Shown: positions 1 through 7,226 of the stretch, in pieces
How positions within the stretch are numbered: position 1 is the stretch's first letter
Layout of the letters: every line of letters begins with the position of its first letter
Source: Bog-473 sp963711065
GTDB taxonomy: Bacteria; Actinomycetota; Acidimicrobiia; Acidimicrobiales; RAAP-2
DNA: 64,000 nt
Direction of reading: 5' to 3'
Assembly (NCBI GenBank): GCA_963711065.1
Contig: CAVQCO010000007.1
Span: 1,227,770 to 1,291,769 of the forward strand
Made by a program: the position numbers and the translations under genes
Notes under the pieces: generated by a model
The model's input: the letters and a program-made list of their open reading frames with translations, nothing else
Told to the model about the DNA's origin: nothing
The model's database searches: none

Positions 1-1
1 G

Positions 2-847
2 CACCGCTCCGGGGTGCCTCGCTCCATCAGTGACGAGGTGGTCGAAGACGTGATCGTCAAGACCCTCGAAGAGATGCCCAAAGACGCCACCCATTGGTCG
101 ACCCGCTCGTTGGCCGAGGTCATAGGGATCTCGCCGGCCAGCGTGCAGCGCATCTGGGGTGCCTTCGGTCTCCAGCCCTGGCGCGCCGAGAGTTTCAAGC
201 TCTCCACCGACCCGCTCTTCATAGAAAAGGTCAAAGACGTGGTCGGGCTCTACCTCGACCCGCCCGAGCACGCCGTCGTCCTCGCCGTCGACGAGAAGTC
301 CCAGATCCAAGCGCTCAACCGCTTCCAGCCCATCTTGCCCATGGTGCCCGGGACGCCCGAGCGAAGGTCTCACGACTACACCCGTCACGGCACCACCTCG
401 CTCTTCGCCGCTCTCTCCACCCTCGACGGCACCGTCATCACCTCCTTGCACAAGCGACACCGGGCCATCGAGTTCAAGAAGTTCCTCGAGCGCATCGACA
501 ACGAGGTCCCCGCAGACCTCGACGTCCACCTCATCGCCGACAACTACGCCACGCATAAGACCCCAGCCATCAAGCGGTGGCTGGCGCGTCACCCGAGGTT
601 CCAATTGCACTTCGTACCCACCGGCTCGAGCTGGCTCAACCTTGTCGAGCGGTGGTTCTCTGAGCTGACCACAAAGAAGATCAAGCGCGGCGCCCACCGC
701 TCAGTCCCTGAGCTCGAACGCGACATCAAGGACTGGGTCAAGACCTGGAACGAGAACCCGCGCCCCTACGTCTGGGTCAAGACCGCGGACCAGATCCTGG
801 CGTCCCTTGCCAGGTATTGCATACGAATCTCTGAATCGGGACACTAG
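2..847 (+). CDS. IS630-family transposase (5' end cut by window)
   Basis: A DDE transposase of the IS630 type, the enzyme that cuts and rejoins the ends of its insertion sequence. The frame is open from the window edge. The visible part starts inside the helix-turn-helix DNA-binding region (SLAEVIGISPASVQRIW), followed by the catalytic core. The three acidic residues can be placed at AVDEKSQ (first Asp), IADNYATHKT (second Asp) and NLVERWFSEL (Glu), with the usual downstream KKIKRG segment. The last residues read through to a TAG at 845-847, so the C-terminus looks complete. I could not identify the right terminal repeat and the left end lies outside the window, so whether the element is intact is unknown. 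Family assignment is firm; activity is not shown. Confidence 0.9.
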   Translation, partial: HRSGVPRSISDEVVEDVIVKTLEEMPKDATHWSTRSLAEVIGISPASVQRIWGAFGLQPWRAESFKLSTDPLFIEKVKDVVGLYLDPPEHAVVLAVDEKSQIQALNRFQPILPMVPGTPERRSHDYTRHGTTSLFAALSTLDGTVITSLHKRHRAIEFKKFLERIDNEVPADLDVHLIADNYATHKTPAIKRWLARHPRFQLHFVPTGSSWLNLVERWFSELTTKKIKRGAHRSVPELERDIKDWVKTWNENPRPYVWVKTADQILASLARYCIRISESGH

Positions 848-857
848 CATGTCCTCA

Positions 858-1142
858 TCATTTGCCTGTGGCCTCGGCAACCAACTGACCGTCAACCTGA
901 ACGATGAACGAGTTCTCGCGCAGGCCGCCATACATTCGTGGTCGCGTCTTCTCAATCCGCACTTCGTGCTCACCCACCTGTTCCGTCCACACCGTGCGTG
1001 TCTTGAAGTTGAGGTGAGTCGACAGCCGCCATGGGCTCTGAAGCATGCGCACGTCGTTGCCAACTCGCAACTCGCTTCTACCCGTCATGTCGTTTCTGGA
1101 GAACGTCGCTGATTCATCGCCTATAGAAAAGTTCAGCTCCAC
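858..1142 (-). CDS. Conserved-looking small beta-rich protein
   Basis: A 94-residue protein read from a GTG, lying tail to tail with the IS630 transposase about 10 bases away. Alternating hydrophobic and charged residues (ELRVGNDVRMLQ, HEVRIEKTRPRMYGG, SFIVQVDGQLVAE) suggest a small all-beta fold. There is no signal peptide, membrane segment or catalytic motif. The composition is protein-like, unlike other frames in this region, and that is the main reason for accepting it. The start is uncertain because no good ribosome-binding site is present. Insertion of the neighbouring IS may have removed upstream sequence. Function unknown. Confidence 0.5.
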   Translation of the reverse strand: MELNFSIGDESATFSRNDMTGRSELRVGNDVRMLQSPWRLSTHLNFKTRTVWTEQVGEHEVRIEKTRPRMYGGLRENSFIVQVDGQLVAEATGK

Positions 1143-1351
1143 CCTGACCAGTACCCCCTATGCAGACCTGACGCCGAGATCGCATTATTACGCTTGTCTA
1201 GCACGACCGAACAACAATTCCGGGATATCCGCGAGGATGATCTCATGCCTCACTCCCGGCGTACGGGGACACTTTGCGCGTGCCCTCCACGACCGCTCTC
1301 GCGGCCACGTAAACCGACCACGTGACGGGGCACGGCGACATCGGCCCGCAG

Positions 1352-1930
1352 CTATCTAGTCACATTGAAAGTGGCATAGGCCGTTGATTGCTTGCCGTGT
1401 CGGACCAACCGGTCAATTTTGCCGGTCACATGATCGGTGCCGATGGTGCCGCGAAACGTGACTCCAGAGGGTGCGGTTTGACCGATGAGTACCGCTGTGA
1501 TCGGTTGACCATGAAATGAGCCGCTGACGGAACCAAACGTAACTGGCTTGGTCGGAGGGGCGAAGCTCAGACCAGACAGTTTGAGCGTGATGGTCAGTGA
1601 AAATGAGGTTCCAGCGAGAGTTCCTTTGATGTCAGCGATGGGGTAACTGGAAGGGATGGATGGCGTGCTCCCGGGGGGAGCCTGACCGAGACCGGGCACG
1701 GGCGGCACCGTGCCAGTTGCCTTGACCGTCAGCCCTCGCGCAGAACCGTGAATCGAATTGATGGTCGGAGTAATGCCGCTATTGCCGATCCAAGTAATCG
1801 TCGCTGAGCCCTTTCCGAGCGGAAGGGACCTAAAGCTCGCGACCTCCGCCATCACTGGCAGTGACACCAGCCCAACGAGGCCTAGCGTAACGAGCCCAAT
1901 TGCTGTCTTTCTGATCCAACCGCGGGCCAC
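1352..1930 (-). CDS. Secreted protein of unknown function
   Basis: I chose the GTG at 1930 because a purine-rich GGGGGGAGAGGG lies just upstream and the protein then begins with a normal signal peptide: basic VARGWIRKT, a hydrophobic run (AIGLVTLGLVGLVSL) and a likely cut near PVMAEVA. The mature part, about 160 residues, is rich in Thr, Ser and Gly with alternating beta-like strands (GSATITWIG, SFSLTITLKLSGL, PITAVLIGQ) and no cysteine. It resembles secreted beta-sandwich proteins in composition only. The next gene upstream on this strand is another secreted protein. No catalytic motif was recognised. Confidence 0.6.
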   Translation of the reverse strand: MARGWIRKTAIGLVTLGLVGLVSLPVMAEVASFRSLPLGKGSATITWIGNSGITPTINSIHGSARGLTVKATGTVPPVPGLGQAPPGSTPSIPSSYPIADIKGTLAGTSFSLTITLKLSGLSFAPPTKPVTFGSVSGSFHGQPITAVLIGQTAPSGVTFRGTIGTDHVTGKIDRLVRHGKQSTAYATFNVTR

Positions 1931-2076
1931 GATCCCTCTCCCCCCGGTAGCCGAATCGCAGTCTACGAACGCAGCGGGTTCAGGTCGGGAATGGGCGATC
2001 ATGTGGCGCAATCCGGCCTACGGGATACCTCGGTCACGGAACAGTGCGTTTCCATGAGTGGTCCGCCTCGATCGAA

Positions 2077-3192
2077 TCAAGCTTGCGAACTCGGTGGCGA
2101 AGGATTGGGTGTCGCCACCTGGCCCTGGCCTTGGATGGTGTCGGGATCTGACGCGCCCGAGACGACCGCGATGCCCTGCCCGGGGCGCTCAAGGAAGCAG
2201 GGCTGAGCGATCAGGGTGTCGATGATGTCTTGATAGAACCCGGGTGCCACATTGGCGCCCCAGTTCGACTGCTCTGGCGGTTGCCAGGTGTAGCCGCCCA
2301 ACGCGGACCAGGTGGTCTGGTACCGGACGACTCCACACGTCAGCGTGCCGGCATTTACCGCGAAGCTCCACCTCTCGTCGGCGTCGCCGGCTTGGTAGCG
2401 GTACTTGGCAATCAGCCCGTTGGACGCGGTGAGCGACCCTGACGGCGTCTTGGCCAGTTTCGCACCGGCGACCGTTGTCCATTTGCCCGGAGCCAGCGGG
2501 GATTGGGCGGGAGCGCGGCCACGCGACGCCCAACTCTGCCAGTACGCGGCCAGGTCTGCAGGCAGGTGGGAGCCCGATCCTGAGGGCACGGCCGGATCGA
2601 AGCCGCCGTGCCCAGTTCGGGCGGCATCGAGGCGAAGGGCGCCGTCCTGGCCCGGATCGGCCACGACCATCCATGGCGTCGAAACGGACTGGCGGGTGAT
2701 GACGAGGTACTGGGTGTAGGGCGCACCCTCGAGTGTCGTGACCGCTTCGGCCAGGAACGTCGCAGGGAACGTACGGTCCTCGGGTACGAACAGGCGCATG
2801 GCCTTGATGTTGCCCCTGACATCCCGTGTGGTGCAGCCACAGGTCACCTCGTCGGACTCCAATGCCGGCCCAGTTTCGAATGCCGCCATGACCGAGCGGT
2901 CCTCGCTGCCGAAGGCCTCTTGGCGCAAGATCCATACGGCATCAAAGATCGAGGTGGCCTGGGCGAGCGTGACAACGGGACTGTGACCAGTCCCTCCCCA
3001 CCACAGAGCCGGTGGCAGCAAACCGGTCGCCGGAGTGGGGTGATCGATGAGTGGAGTCACCCAGGGCGGCACAGGTGTCCCCGTTCGACTCGTGGCGGCT
3101 GGAGGAGCCCCGGCGACAGCCGGCTGCGCAGCAAGCAGCGCGACGGAAAGCGTGGCCACGATCGCCACGGCTGCCGACGTGAACCGGCCCAC
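2077..3192 (-). CDS. Secreted protein of unknown function
   Basis: A 371-residue exported protein. The GTG at 3192 follows a strong GAGGGGGG ribosome-binding site. Residues 1-28 form a signal peptide (hydrophobic AAVAIVATLSVALLAA, cut after PAVAGA). The mature region contains a Cys-Gly-Cys pair (VTCGCTT, about residue 118) and two more cysteines further on, plausible disulfides for an extracellular protein. The C-terminal tail is low complexity and rich in Pro, Ser and Gln. No family was recognised. It shares strand and export signal with the gene downstream, but the gap of about 150 bases makes one operon uncertain. Confidence 0.65.
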   Translation of the reverse strand: MGRFTSAAVAIVATLSVALLAAQPAVAGAPPAATSRTGTPVPPWVTPLIDHPTPATGLLPPALWWGGTGHSPVVTLAQATSIFDAVWILRQEAFGSEDRSVMAAFETGPALESDEVTCGCTTRDVRGNIKAMRLFVPEDRTFPATFLAEAVTTLEGAPYTQYLVITRQSVSTPWMVVADPGQDGALRLDAARTGHGGFDPAVPSGSGSHLPADLAAYWQSWASRGRAPAQSPLAPGKWTTVAGAKLAKTPSGSLTASNGLIAKYRYQAGDADERWSFAVNAGTLTCGVVRYQTTWSALGGYTWQPPEQSNWGANVAPGFYQDIIDTLIAQPCFLERPGQGIAVVSGASDPDTIQGQGQVATPNPSPPSSQA

Positions 3193-3402
3193 AAGACCCC
3201 CCTCAAACGCGGCAATCGCCGACCTTCAGGCTAACCCTCCCCGCTCTACGCCTCCTGGGCCTAATTGACCATTACGCGTCTCCCGTCGGAGTTGCCATTC
3301 GGTTGCCTGTGGACACAGGGCTGTATTCCGCGTCAGCCAACAAGTAATTTGATGGTGTCGTTGCAAGCAGTGACGCGCGTCGGCGTCGGTCGTAGGGGGA
3401 AC

Positions 3403-4767
3403 ATGCGGATCACATCGTCACGCATCGTGCTTGTTGCAGCCTGTGCGATTGGGTTCCTGACGGCGTCGGTGACTGAGTTGGGAGTGTTCGTCACTCCGGC
3501 ACAAGGCGTGAACACGAGCATCAGCGGCTGGGATGTCGTGAGTCCTCCCGTCACTGCGGGCGACACTGCGGTCGTCATCACTCTCGACTCGTCACACTCA
3601 CTGCAGCTGACCGACTTCGATCCGATCAGTAGCGGGGTGATCTGGCAAAAGCCGTATTCGGCGTCGGGCGTTACGCCTGGAGAATGGCTCTCACCGGCCG
3701 TGGCCGACGGCACCGTTCTCGACTTGGCGCCAGCCGGAAAGCCGGCCGACCCGATCGTGAATATTTCGGGCGTCGACGCCGAGACCGGTGCGAAGAAGTG
3801 GAGCCTGCAATCGGGCGTCCTCCTTTCTGACAACCCAGTGCCGTGCGTGGGAAACCACGACTTCTGCTTGACGGGCTTCAATCCCGACGGATCCAGCGAC
3901 ATGGTGATCCTCGAAGCCGCCACCGGGCAGCTCGTAAGCATGGTTCACGGCCCGAGCCGGGCCATGGGGGTGAACCTCTACCAGAGTGACGCCACTACTC
4001 CCACCTTCGAGCAGTTGACGGCGACGGGAGCCATCAGTTGGACGAAGGCGGCCTCTTCGATCTTCGGACCCGGCTACGACCCTGGACAAGGATGGAACAT
4101 CTCCCCGGTCGGAACGCTCGACATCGGATCGATCGGTCCGACCGTGTCTGGGAACTCCATGAACCTGGCCGACAACAAGACGGCCGGCTTCTCGATCGCG
4201 ACCGGTGCAACCGTGTGGAGCATTCCGGGCTCCTACATGTGTATGGGGCCGCTGATGTTCCTGACCACGCAGGTCGCATGCCAATACACCGGAGTCCTCC
4301 ACAAACCCAAGAAGTCAGGGCTCTTCCCGTCGATGAAGGGCGTCACCTTGAAGCTCGTCGGGTTCAACCCGACCAGCGGTGCGATCGACTGGACCCAGCC
4401 CGTCGGTGACGTGAAGCAAATGTCATCGGGGAACGGTTTGAGGTTCCTGGACGCGACACAACTCTCGGTGACCCTTCCCGATGGCAAGCCGGTGCTCTTG
4501 AACACGTCGACGGGGACGTTCACCCCGCTGAAGGCGCACACGGTCCTCTGGTGCCAAAAGCTCCCGACCTACAAGATCGCTGCCATTAAGGGCACCGAAG
4601 GAGGCGGCATGCGTCAGAGCGCTCCACTCTACTTCCCGTGCACGCCGGACGGACAACCCACATCGAAGCTTCCCGCGAGCTTTCCAAGCACGGTCGGAAC
4701 CATCGTGGGAGGGACCTTCGTCTGGCCCTCGCCCGACGGCCTGCAGACGCACACGGTGAGCGGTTAG
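3403..4767 (+). CDS. Secreted PQQ-like beta-propeller protein
   Basis: An exported protein of about 454 residues. The ATG at 3403 is preceded by TAGGGGGA and gives a clean signal peptide (MRITSSRIVLVAACAIGFLTA); the open frame extends further upstream but that part looks non-coding. The mature protein alternates strands with PQQ-type blade signatures: VDAETGAKKWSLQSG, ILEAATGQLVSM, FSIATGATVWSIPG, FNPTSGAIDWTQPVG, LLNTSTGTFTPL. The A-x-TG-x-x-x-W pattern is typical of propellers of the PQQ-dehydrogenase or BamB superfamily. Such folds usually mediate binding or scaffolding when no dehydrogenase motifs are present, and none are seen here. It is divergent from the secreted gene on its left. The substrate is unknown. 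Confidence 0.75.
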   Translation: MRITSSRIVLVAACAIGFLTASVTELGVFVTPAQGVNTSISGWDVVSPPVTAGDTAVVITLDSSHSLQLTDFDPISSGVIWQKPYSASGVTPGEWLSPAVADGTVLDLAPAGKPADPIVNISGVDAETGAKKWSLQSGVLLSDNPVPCVGNHDFCLTGFNPDGSSDMVILEAATGQLVSMVHGPSRAMGVNLYQSDATTPTFEQLTATGAISWTKAASSIFGPGYDPGQGWNISPVGTLDIGSIGPTVSGNSMNLADNKTAGFSIATGATVWSIPGSYMCMGPLMFLTTQVACQYTGVLHKPKKSGLFPSMKGVTLKLVGFNPTSGAIDWTQPVGDVKQMSSGNGLRFLDATQLSVTLPDGKPVLLNTSTGTFTPLKAHTVLWCQKLPTYKIAAIKGTEGGGMRQSAPLYFPCTPDGQPTSKLPASFPSTVGTIVGGTFVWPSPDGLQTHTVSG

Positions 4768-4917
4768 CACGCAAGCGCGTGAGGTCGGGAGACCGACACA
4801 TCACACCGCTGGCTACGGGAACTCGACCCTGGGCACCTCCTAGTAGCAGCCACCTATCCGTTTGGGGGCACCCTGGGGAATAGTCATCTGAACCCCATAG
4901 AATCTCGCCGATTCACT

Positions 4918-5103
4918 GTGCCGAATTGTGCCTATTCGATCTCGGAGTTCGACCGCCGTCGGCGGGAGCTTGAGAACGACGGTTTCGCGTGCGTCGACTG
5001 GCACGTGGGCTATGCAACGGAACTTGTCCGTGGGCTAATACCAGTGAACGACGACCCGCTTGTCATTGCTCGATTTGTGAGACGCTCCGAGTCCGCGAAC
5101 TAA
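4918..5103 (+). CDS. Possible small hypothetical protein
   Basis: A 61-residue frame from a GTG with no clear ribosome-binding site. The residues look protein-like (SEFDRRRRELENDGFACVDWHVGY, then VNDDPLVIARFVRR near the end), but there is no recognisable domain and it may be a remnant. The flanking 150 bases on the left hold no other candidate. Treat as tentative. Confidence 0.3.
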   Translation: MPNCAYSISEFDRRRRELENDGFACVDWHVGYATELVRGLIPVNDDPLVIARFVRRSESAN

Positions 5104-5171
5104 GCGGCAAGGAGAGTCCCAAGCCCGGCGAACGGGGATACCTCGGTTTCCCCCTGAAGTGGTCGCAACTC

Positions 5172-5681
5172 TCAACTGACAACGGGGTTTGACGCACGAG
5201 ATCCTTGGTCGTCCTCGGTTGCTTCGGTGAATCGCTCGGCTAACAGCTCAAGAGAGCTGTGCAGCTGGGCGAAGCGTCGCGGCCCCAAGATCTCGGCGAT
5301 CTGCATCTCGGCCGCCCCCGCCTCGGCATAGATTGTCTGTTGCAGCCGCCATCCCTTGGAAGTGAGTCGGATCACGCGGGCTCTTCCGTCAGCCGGATCG
5401 GGCACGCGCCCGAGGTACCCGAGTCGTTCCAGCTGCCCGAGCAGGTCGTTGACCGACTGTTTCGTGATCCCTGCCATGTCCGCCAGCTGGCTCGGACGGA
5501 GTCCGTCGAGGCCCGGGTAGCGCCAGAGCCCGACATGTGCGGCGCTCAGATCGTCGTACCCCGCCGCAACGACCCCGGCGTACATCTGATCGCGGACCCA
5601 CTGCCAGACGACGCGCAACGTGGCGCCGACGTAGCGGTTGCGCTGTCCGATGGTCATGTCGGCCCGCAAATCGCTTGACAC
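5172..5681 (-). CDS. MarR-family transcriptional regulator
   Basis: A winged-helix regulator of 160-169 residues, the usual MarR length. The HTH spans LRPSQLADMAGITKQSVNDLLGQL with the wing at VPDPADGRARVIRLTSKG; long helices on both sides would form the dimer interface. MarR proteins typically bind a palindrome near their own promoter and release it when a small, often aromatic, ligand binds. Two overlapping palindromes lie directly upstream (5682-5712), between this gene and the divergent cupin/VOC genes, which are its probable targets. Start is uncertain: GTG at 5681 or ATG at 5657, neither with a good ribosome-binding site, so a leaderless transcript is possible. Confidence 0.88.
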   Translation of the reverse strand: MSSDLRADMTIGQRNRYVGATLRVVWQWVRDQMYAGVVAAGYDDLSAAHVGLWRYPGLDGLRPSQLADMAGITKQSVNDLLGQLERLGYLGRVPDPADGRARVIRLTSKGWRLQQTIYAEAGAAEMQIAEILGPRRFAQLHSSLELLAERFTEATEDDQGSRASNPVVS

Positions 5682-5712
5682 AATCGTAAGGTTACCATAC
5701 GATTTTATCGTA
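5682..5712. promoter_or_regulatory. Palindromic operator between marR and cupin genes
   Basis: Three ATCGTA-type half-sites in 31 bases. AATCGTA (5682-5688) and TACGATT (5698-5704) form a perfect 7-base inverted repeat with a 9-base spacer. TACGAT (5698-5703) pairs again with ATCGTA (5707-5712) across 3 bases. Position in the divergent intergenic region and palindromic form fit a MarR binding site; the binding itself is inference. Confidence 0.6.
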
Positions 5713-5764
5713 AGGCGTCCTGACTACCCGAGCCGGGACAGATTATGGCGAGGAGGTGGTCGGT

Positions 5765-6277
5765 ATGACCACAGCTGTCGTTGATTCGCCCAAGAGCGAG
5801 CAGGCGCAGGCATGGTGGTTCCTCGACACCTTGGTCGTCGAACATCGCTGCGCGCCGGGGATGGACACCGTCGTGCTTGAGATGACCTTGCCGGTCGGCG
5901 CTGCGCCCCCGCTTCACGTCCACGACGACCTCGACGACACCTGGTACATCCTCGATGGCGAGATGGTCGTGCGCTGTGGTGACGACGAGCTCCTCGTCGG
6001 AGCCGGTCACTGGGTCTCCATGCCCCGCGGTGTGCCGCACACGTTCCGGGTGGTCGGTGACCGAGAAGCGCGGATCCTGCTGGTGCACGACAACGCCAGC
6101 TTTCGGGACCTCATTCGCGATCTGGGCGCTCCGGCCGTGGCGCGCGTCGTTCCCAATCAACCGGCGTTCCCGCCGATGGACGAGCTGGCACGAATCGCCT
6201 CCTCACACGACCTCAGGCCGATCGGGCCCCCCATGAGCATCGAAGACAGCGACCGCGTCTTGGCAGTTGCGCGCTGA
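5765..6277 (+). CDS. Cupin-domain protein
   Basis: A single-domain beta-barrel cupin of 170 residues. The ATG at 5765 sits 8 bases after AGGAGG. Motif 1 reads PPLHVHDDLDDTWYILDGEM, giving the two metal-binding His and a downstream acidic residue; motif 2 reads GVPHTFRVVG with the third His. This arrangement can bind a divalent metal as in quercetinase-like dioxygenases, isomerases or simple binding proteins. The mature fold has a C-terminal extension of about 50 residues with no motif. It is divergent from the MarR gene and is followed within 30 bases by a VOC-fold gene, so both are probably one MarR-controlled transcript for a small-molecule (perhaps aromatic) reaction. The substrate is not deducible. 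Confidence 0.82.
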   Translation: MTTAVVDSPKSEQAQAWWFLDTLVVEHRCAPGMDTVVLEMTLPVGAAPPLHVHDDLDDTWYILDGEMVVRCGDDELLVGAGHWVSMPRGVPHTFRVVGDREARILLVHDNASFRDLIRDLGAPAVARVVPNQPAFPPMDELARIASSHDLRPIGPPMSIEDSDRVLAVAR

Positions 6278-6305
6278 GTGGTTGCGGCGGAGCGAAGGAG
6301 CCATC

Positions 6306-6695
6306 GTGCACGTACAGGCTCTCGGCCACGTCGTGCTCAAGGTCAGCGACCTGCACCGCTCCGAGGGGTTCTACTCGAGCGTGTTGGGAATGCGGATCAT
6401 CTCGCGGAACTCGGACCCGCGAATGACGTTCTTCAGCCTCGGGACACCGGGGATCCATCACGACTTTGCCCTCATTGAGCTCGGTCCGACTGCCCCAAGG
6501 CCGGAGCATGAAGCCACGGGGCTCGCTCACGTGGCATTCAAGGTCGGCAATTCAGCCGAGGCGTTCAGTCTCGTGCGGAAAGTGCTCCAAGCCTCGAGAA
6601 CGCCCGTCCTCTACGAGGCGGAGCGGACCTTCACGAAAAGCGTGCACGTCCTCGATCCGGACGGGAACGAGATCGAGCTGTACGTCGACTCTTAA
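6306..6695 (+). CDS. VOC/glyoxalase-fold protein
   Basis: A vicinal-oxygen-chelate protein of about 129 residues. GTG at 6306 was chosen because GAAGGAG ends 5 bases before it and the N-terminus then matches the family (HVQALGHVVLKVSDLHRSEGFYSSVLG). The fold repeats two beta-alpha-beta-beta-beta modules; metal-ligand candidates are His in LGHVVLKV, His in GLAHVAFKV and Glu in DPDGNEIELYVDS. Members act as glyoxalases, extradiol dioxygenases or resistance proteins. The gene follows the cupin gene by 28 bases and is likely co-transcribed with it under the MarR regulator. Confidence 0.85.
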   Translation: MHVQALGHVVLKVSDLHRSEGFYSSVLGMRIISRNSDPRMTFFSLGTPGIHHDFALIELGPTAPRPEHEATGLAHVAFKVGNSAEAFSLVRKVLQASRTPVLYEAERTFTKSVHVLDPDGNEIELYVDS

Positions 6696-7012
6696 ACGGG
6701 GCACCGTTCCGGCGTACTGGGGCACCCTCGCATTGGCATTGGTCCGGTGAACGCCATGGGTACGAATCTCCGCTACCGGCCACCTATCGCTGCGGACCGC
6801 GTCCAAATCCTTGCCTGAGGAATCCTCGACCGCGCGCTAGTTTGTGCCGTTGGCGTAGACGGATGAGCACAAACGCAAGGACAACTCCAATAGCTGTGGA
6901 GCCTGCGGCCGCTCAACGCGCCGGCCCGAGGATGAGGCCCTCGTGCCCCGTTGGCTCTCGACGCCGCACGCATTGAGTCTCCGCGGATGGGGATTTCCGC
7001 CGAGACAATCGA

Positions 7013-7052
7013 TTGACAATTAGTTGACGTCAAACGTTGACAGCTTGTTGAC
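7013..7052 (+). promoter_or_regulatory. Array of TTGAC half-sites
   Basis: TTGAC occurs at 7013, 7024, 7037 and 7048, spaced 11, 13 and 11 bases. The second is part of a perfect 10-base palindrome, TTGACGTCAA (7024-7033). Two of them (7037, 7048) read TTGACA, the -35 consensus, but no convincing -10 follows. The helical-turn spacing suggests cooperative binding of a regulator on one face of the DNA upstream of the secreted protein gene. Confidence 0.45.
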
Positions 7053-7070
7053 AGGTTTACGCTTGCAGTG

Positions 7071-7096
7071 TGAGTGTCACACCCCAATGTCACTCA
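7071..7096. repeat. Short inverted repeat upstream of secreted gene
   Basis: TGAGTG (7071-7076) and CACTCA (7091-7096) are perfect complements around a 14-base loop. It could be an operator or a small transcript hairpin in the leader of the gene at 7227. No further support. Confidence 0.3.
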
Positions 7097-7226
7097 TAAG
7101 AGGTACCCCATGAGTGGTACTGCCCAAGCTCCAGTGGCGCCGTGGGCGCTTTCCTTAGCCCAAAGAGCTTTTCAGGAGTTGCGCCGCCCAGGAGAGGTCT
7201 TCCGGCTGCGCTGAAATGGAGGGTCA

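Larger units (their letters stand above)
6696..7226. other. Intergenic region without a gene
   Basis: About 530 bases between the VOC gene and the secreted beta-helix gene. No frame here has convincing codon use or a known motif. The right half is noticeably richer in A and T than its surroundings and carries the TTGAC array and the short inverted repeat listed separately, so it is probably the control region of the downstream secreted protein. Confidence 0.5.

Noticed and set aside
6696..7012. Minus-strand 106-codon frame in the gap
   Set aside because: Codon use and composition look random and no ribosome-binding site precedes it.
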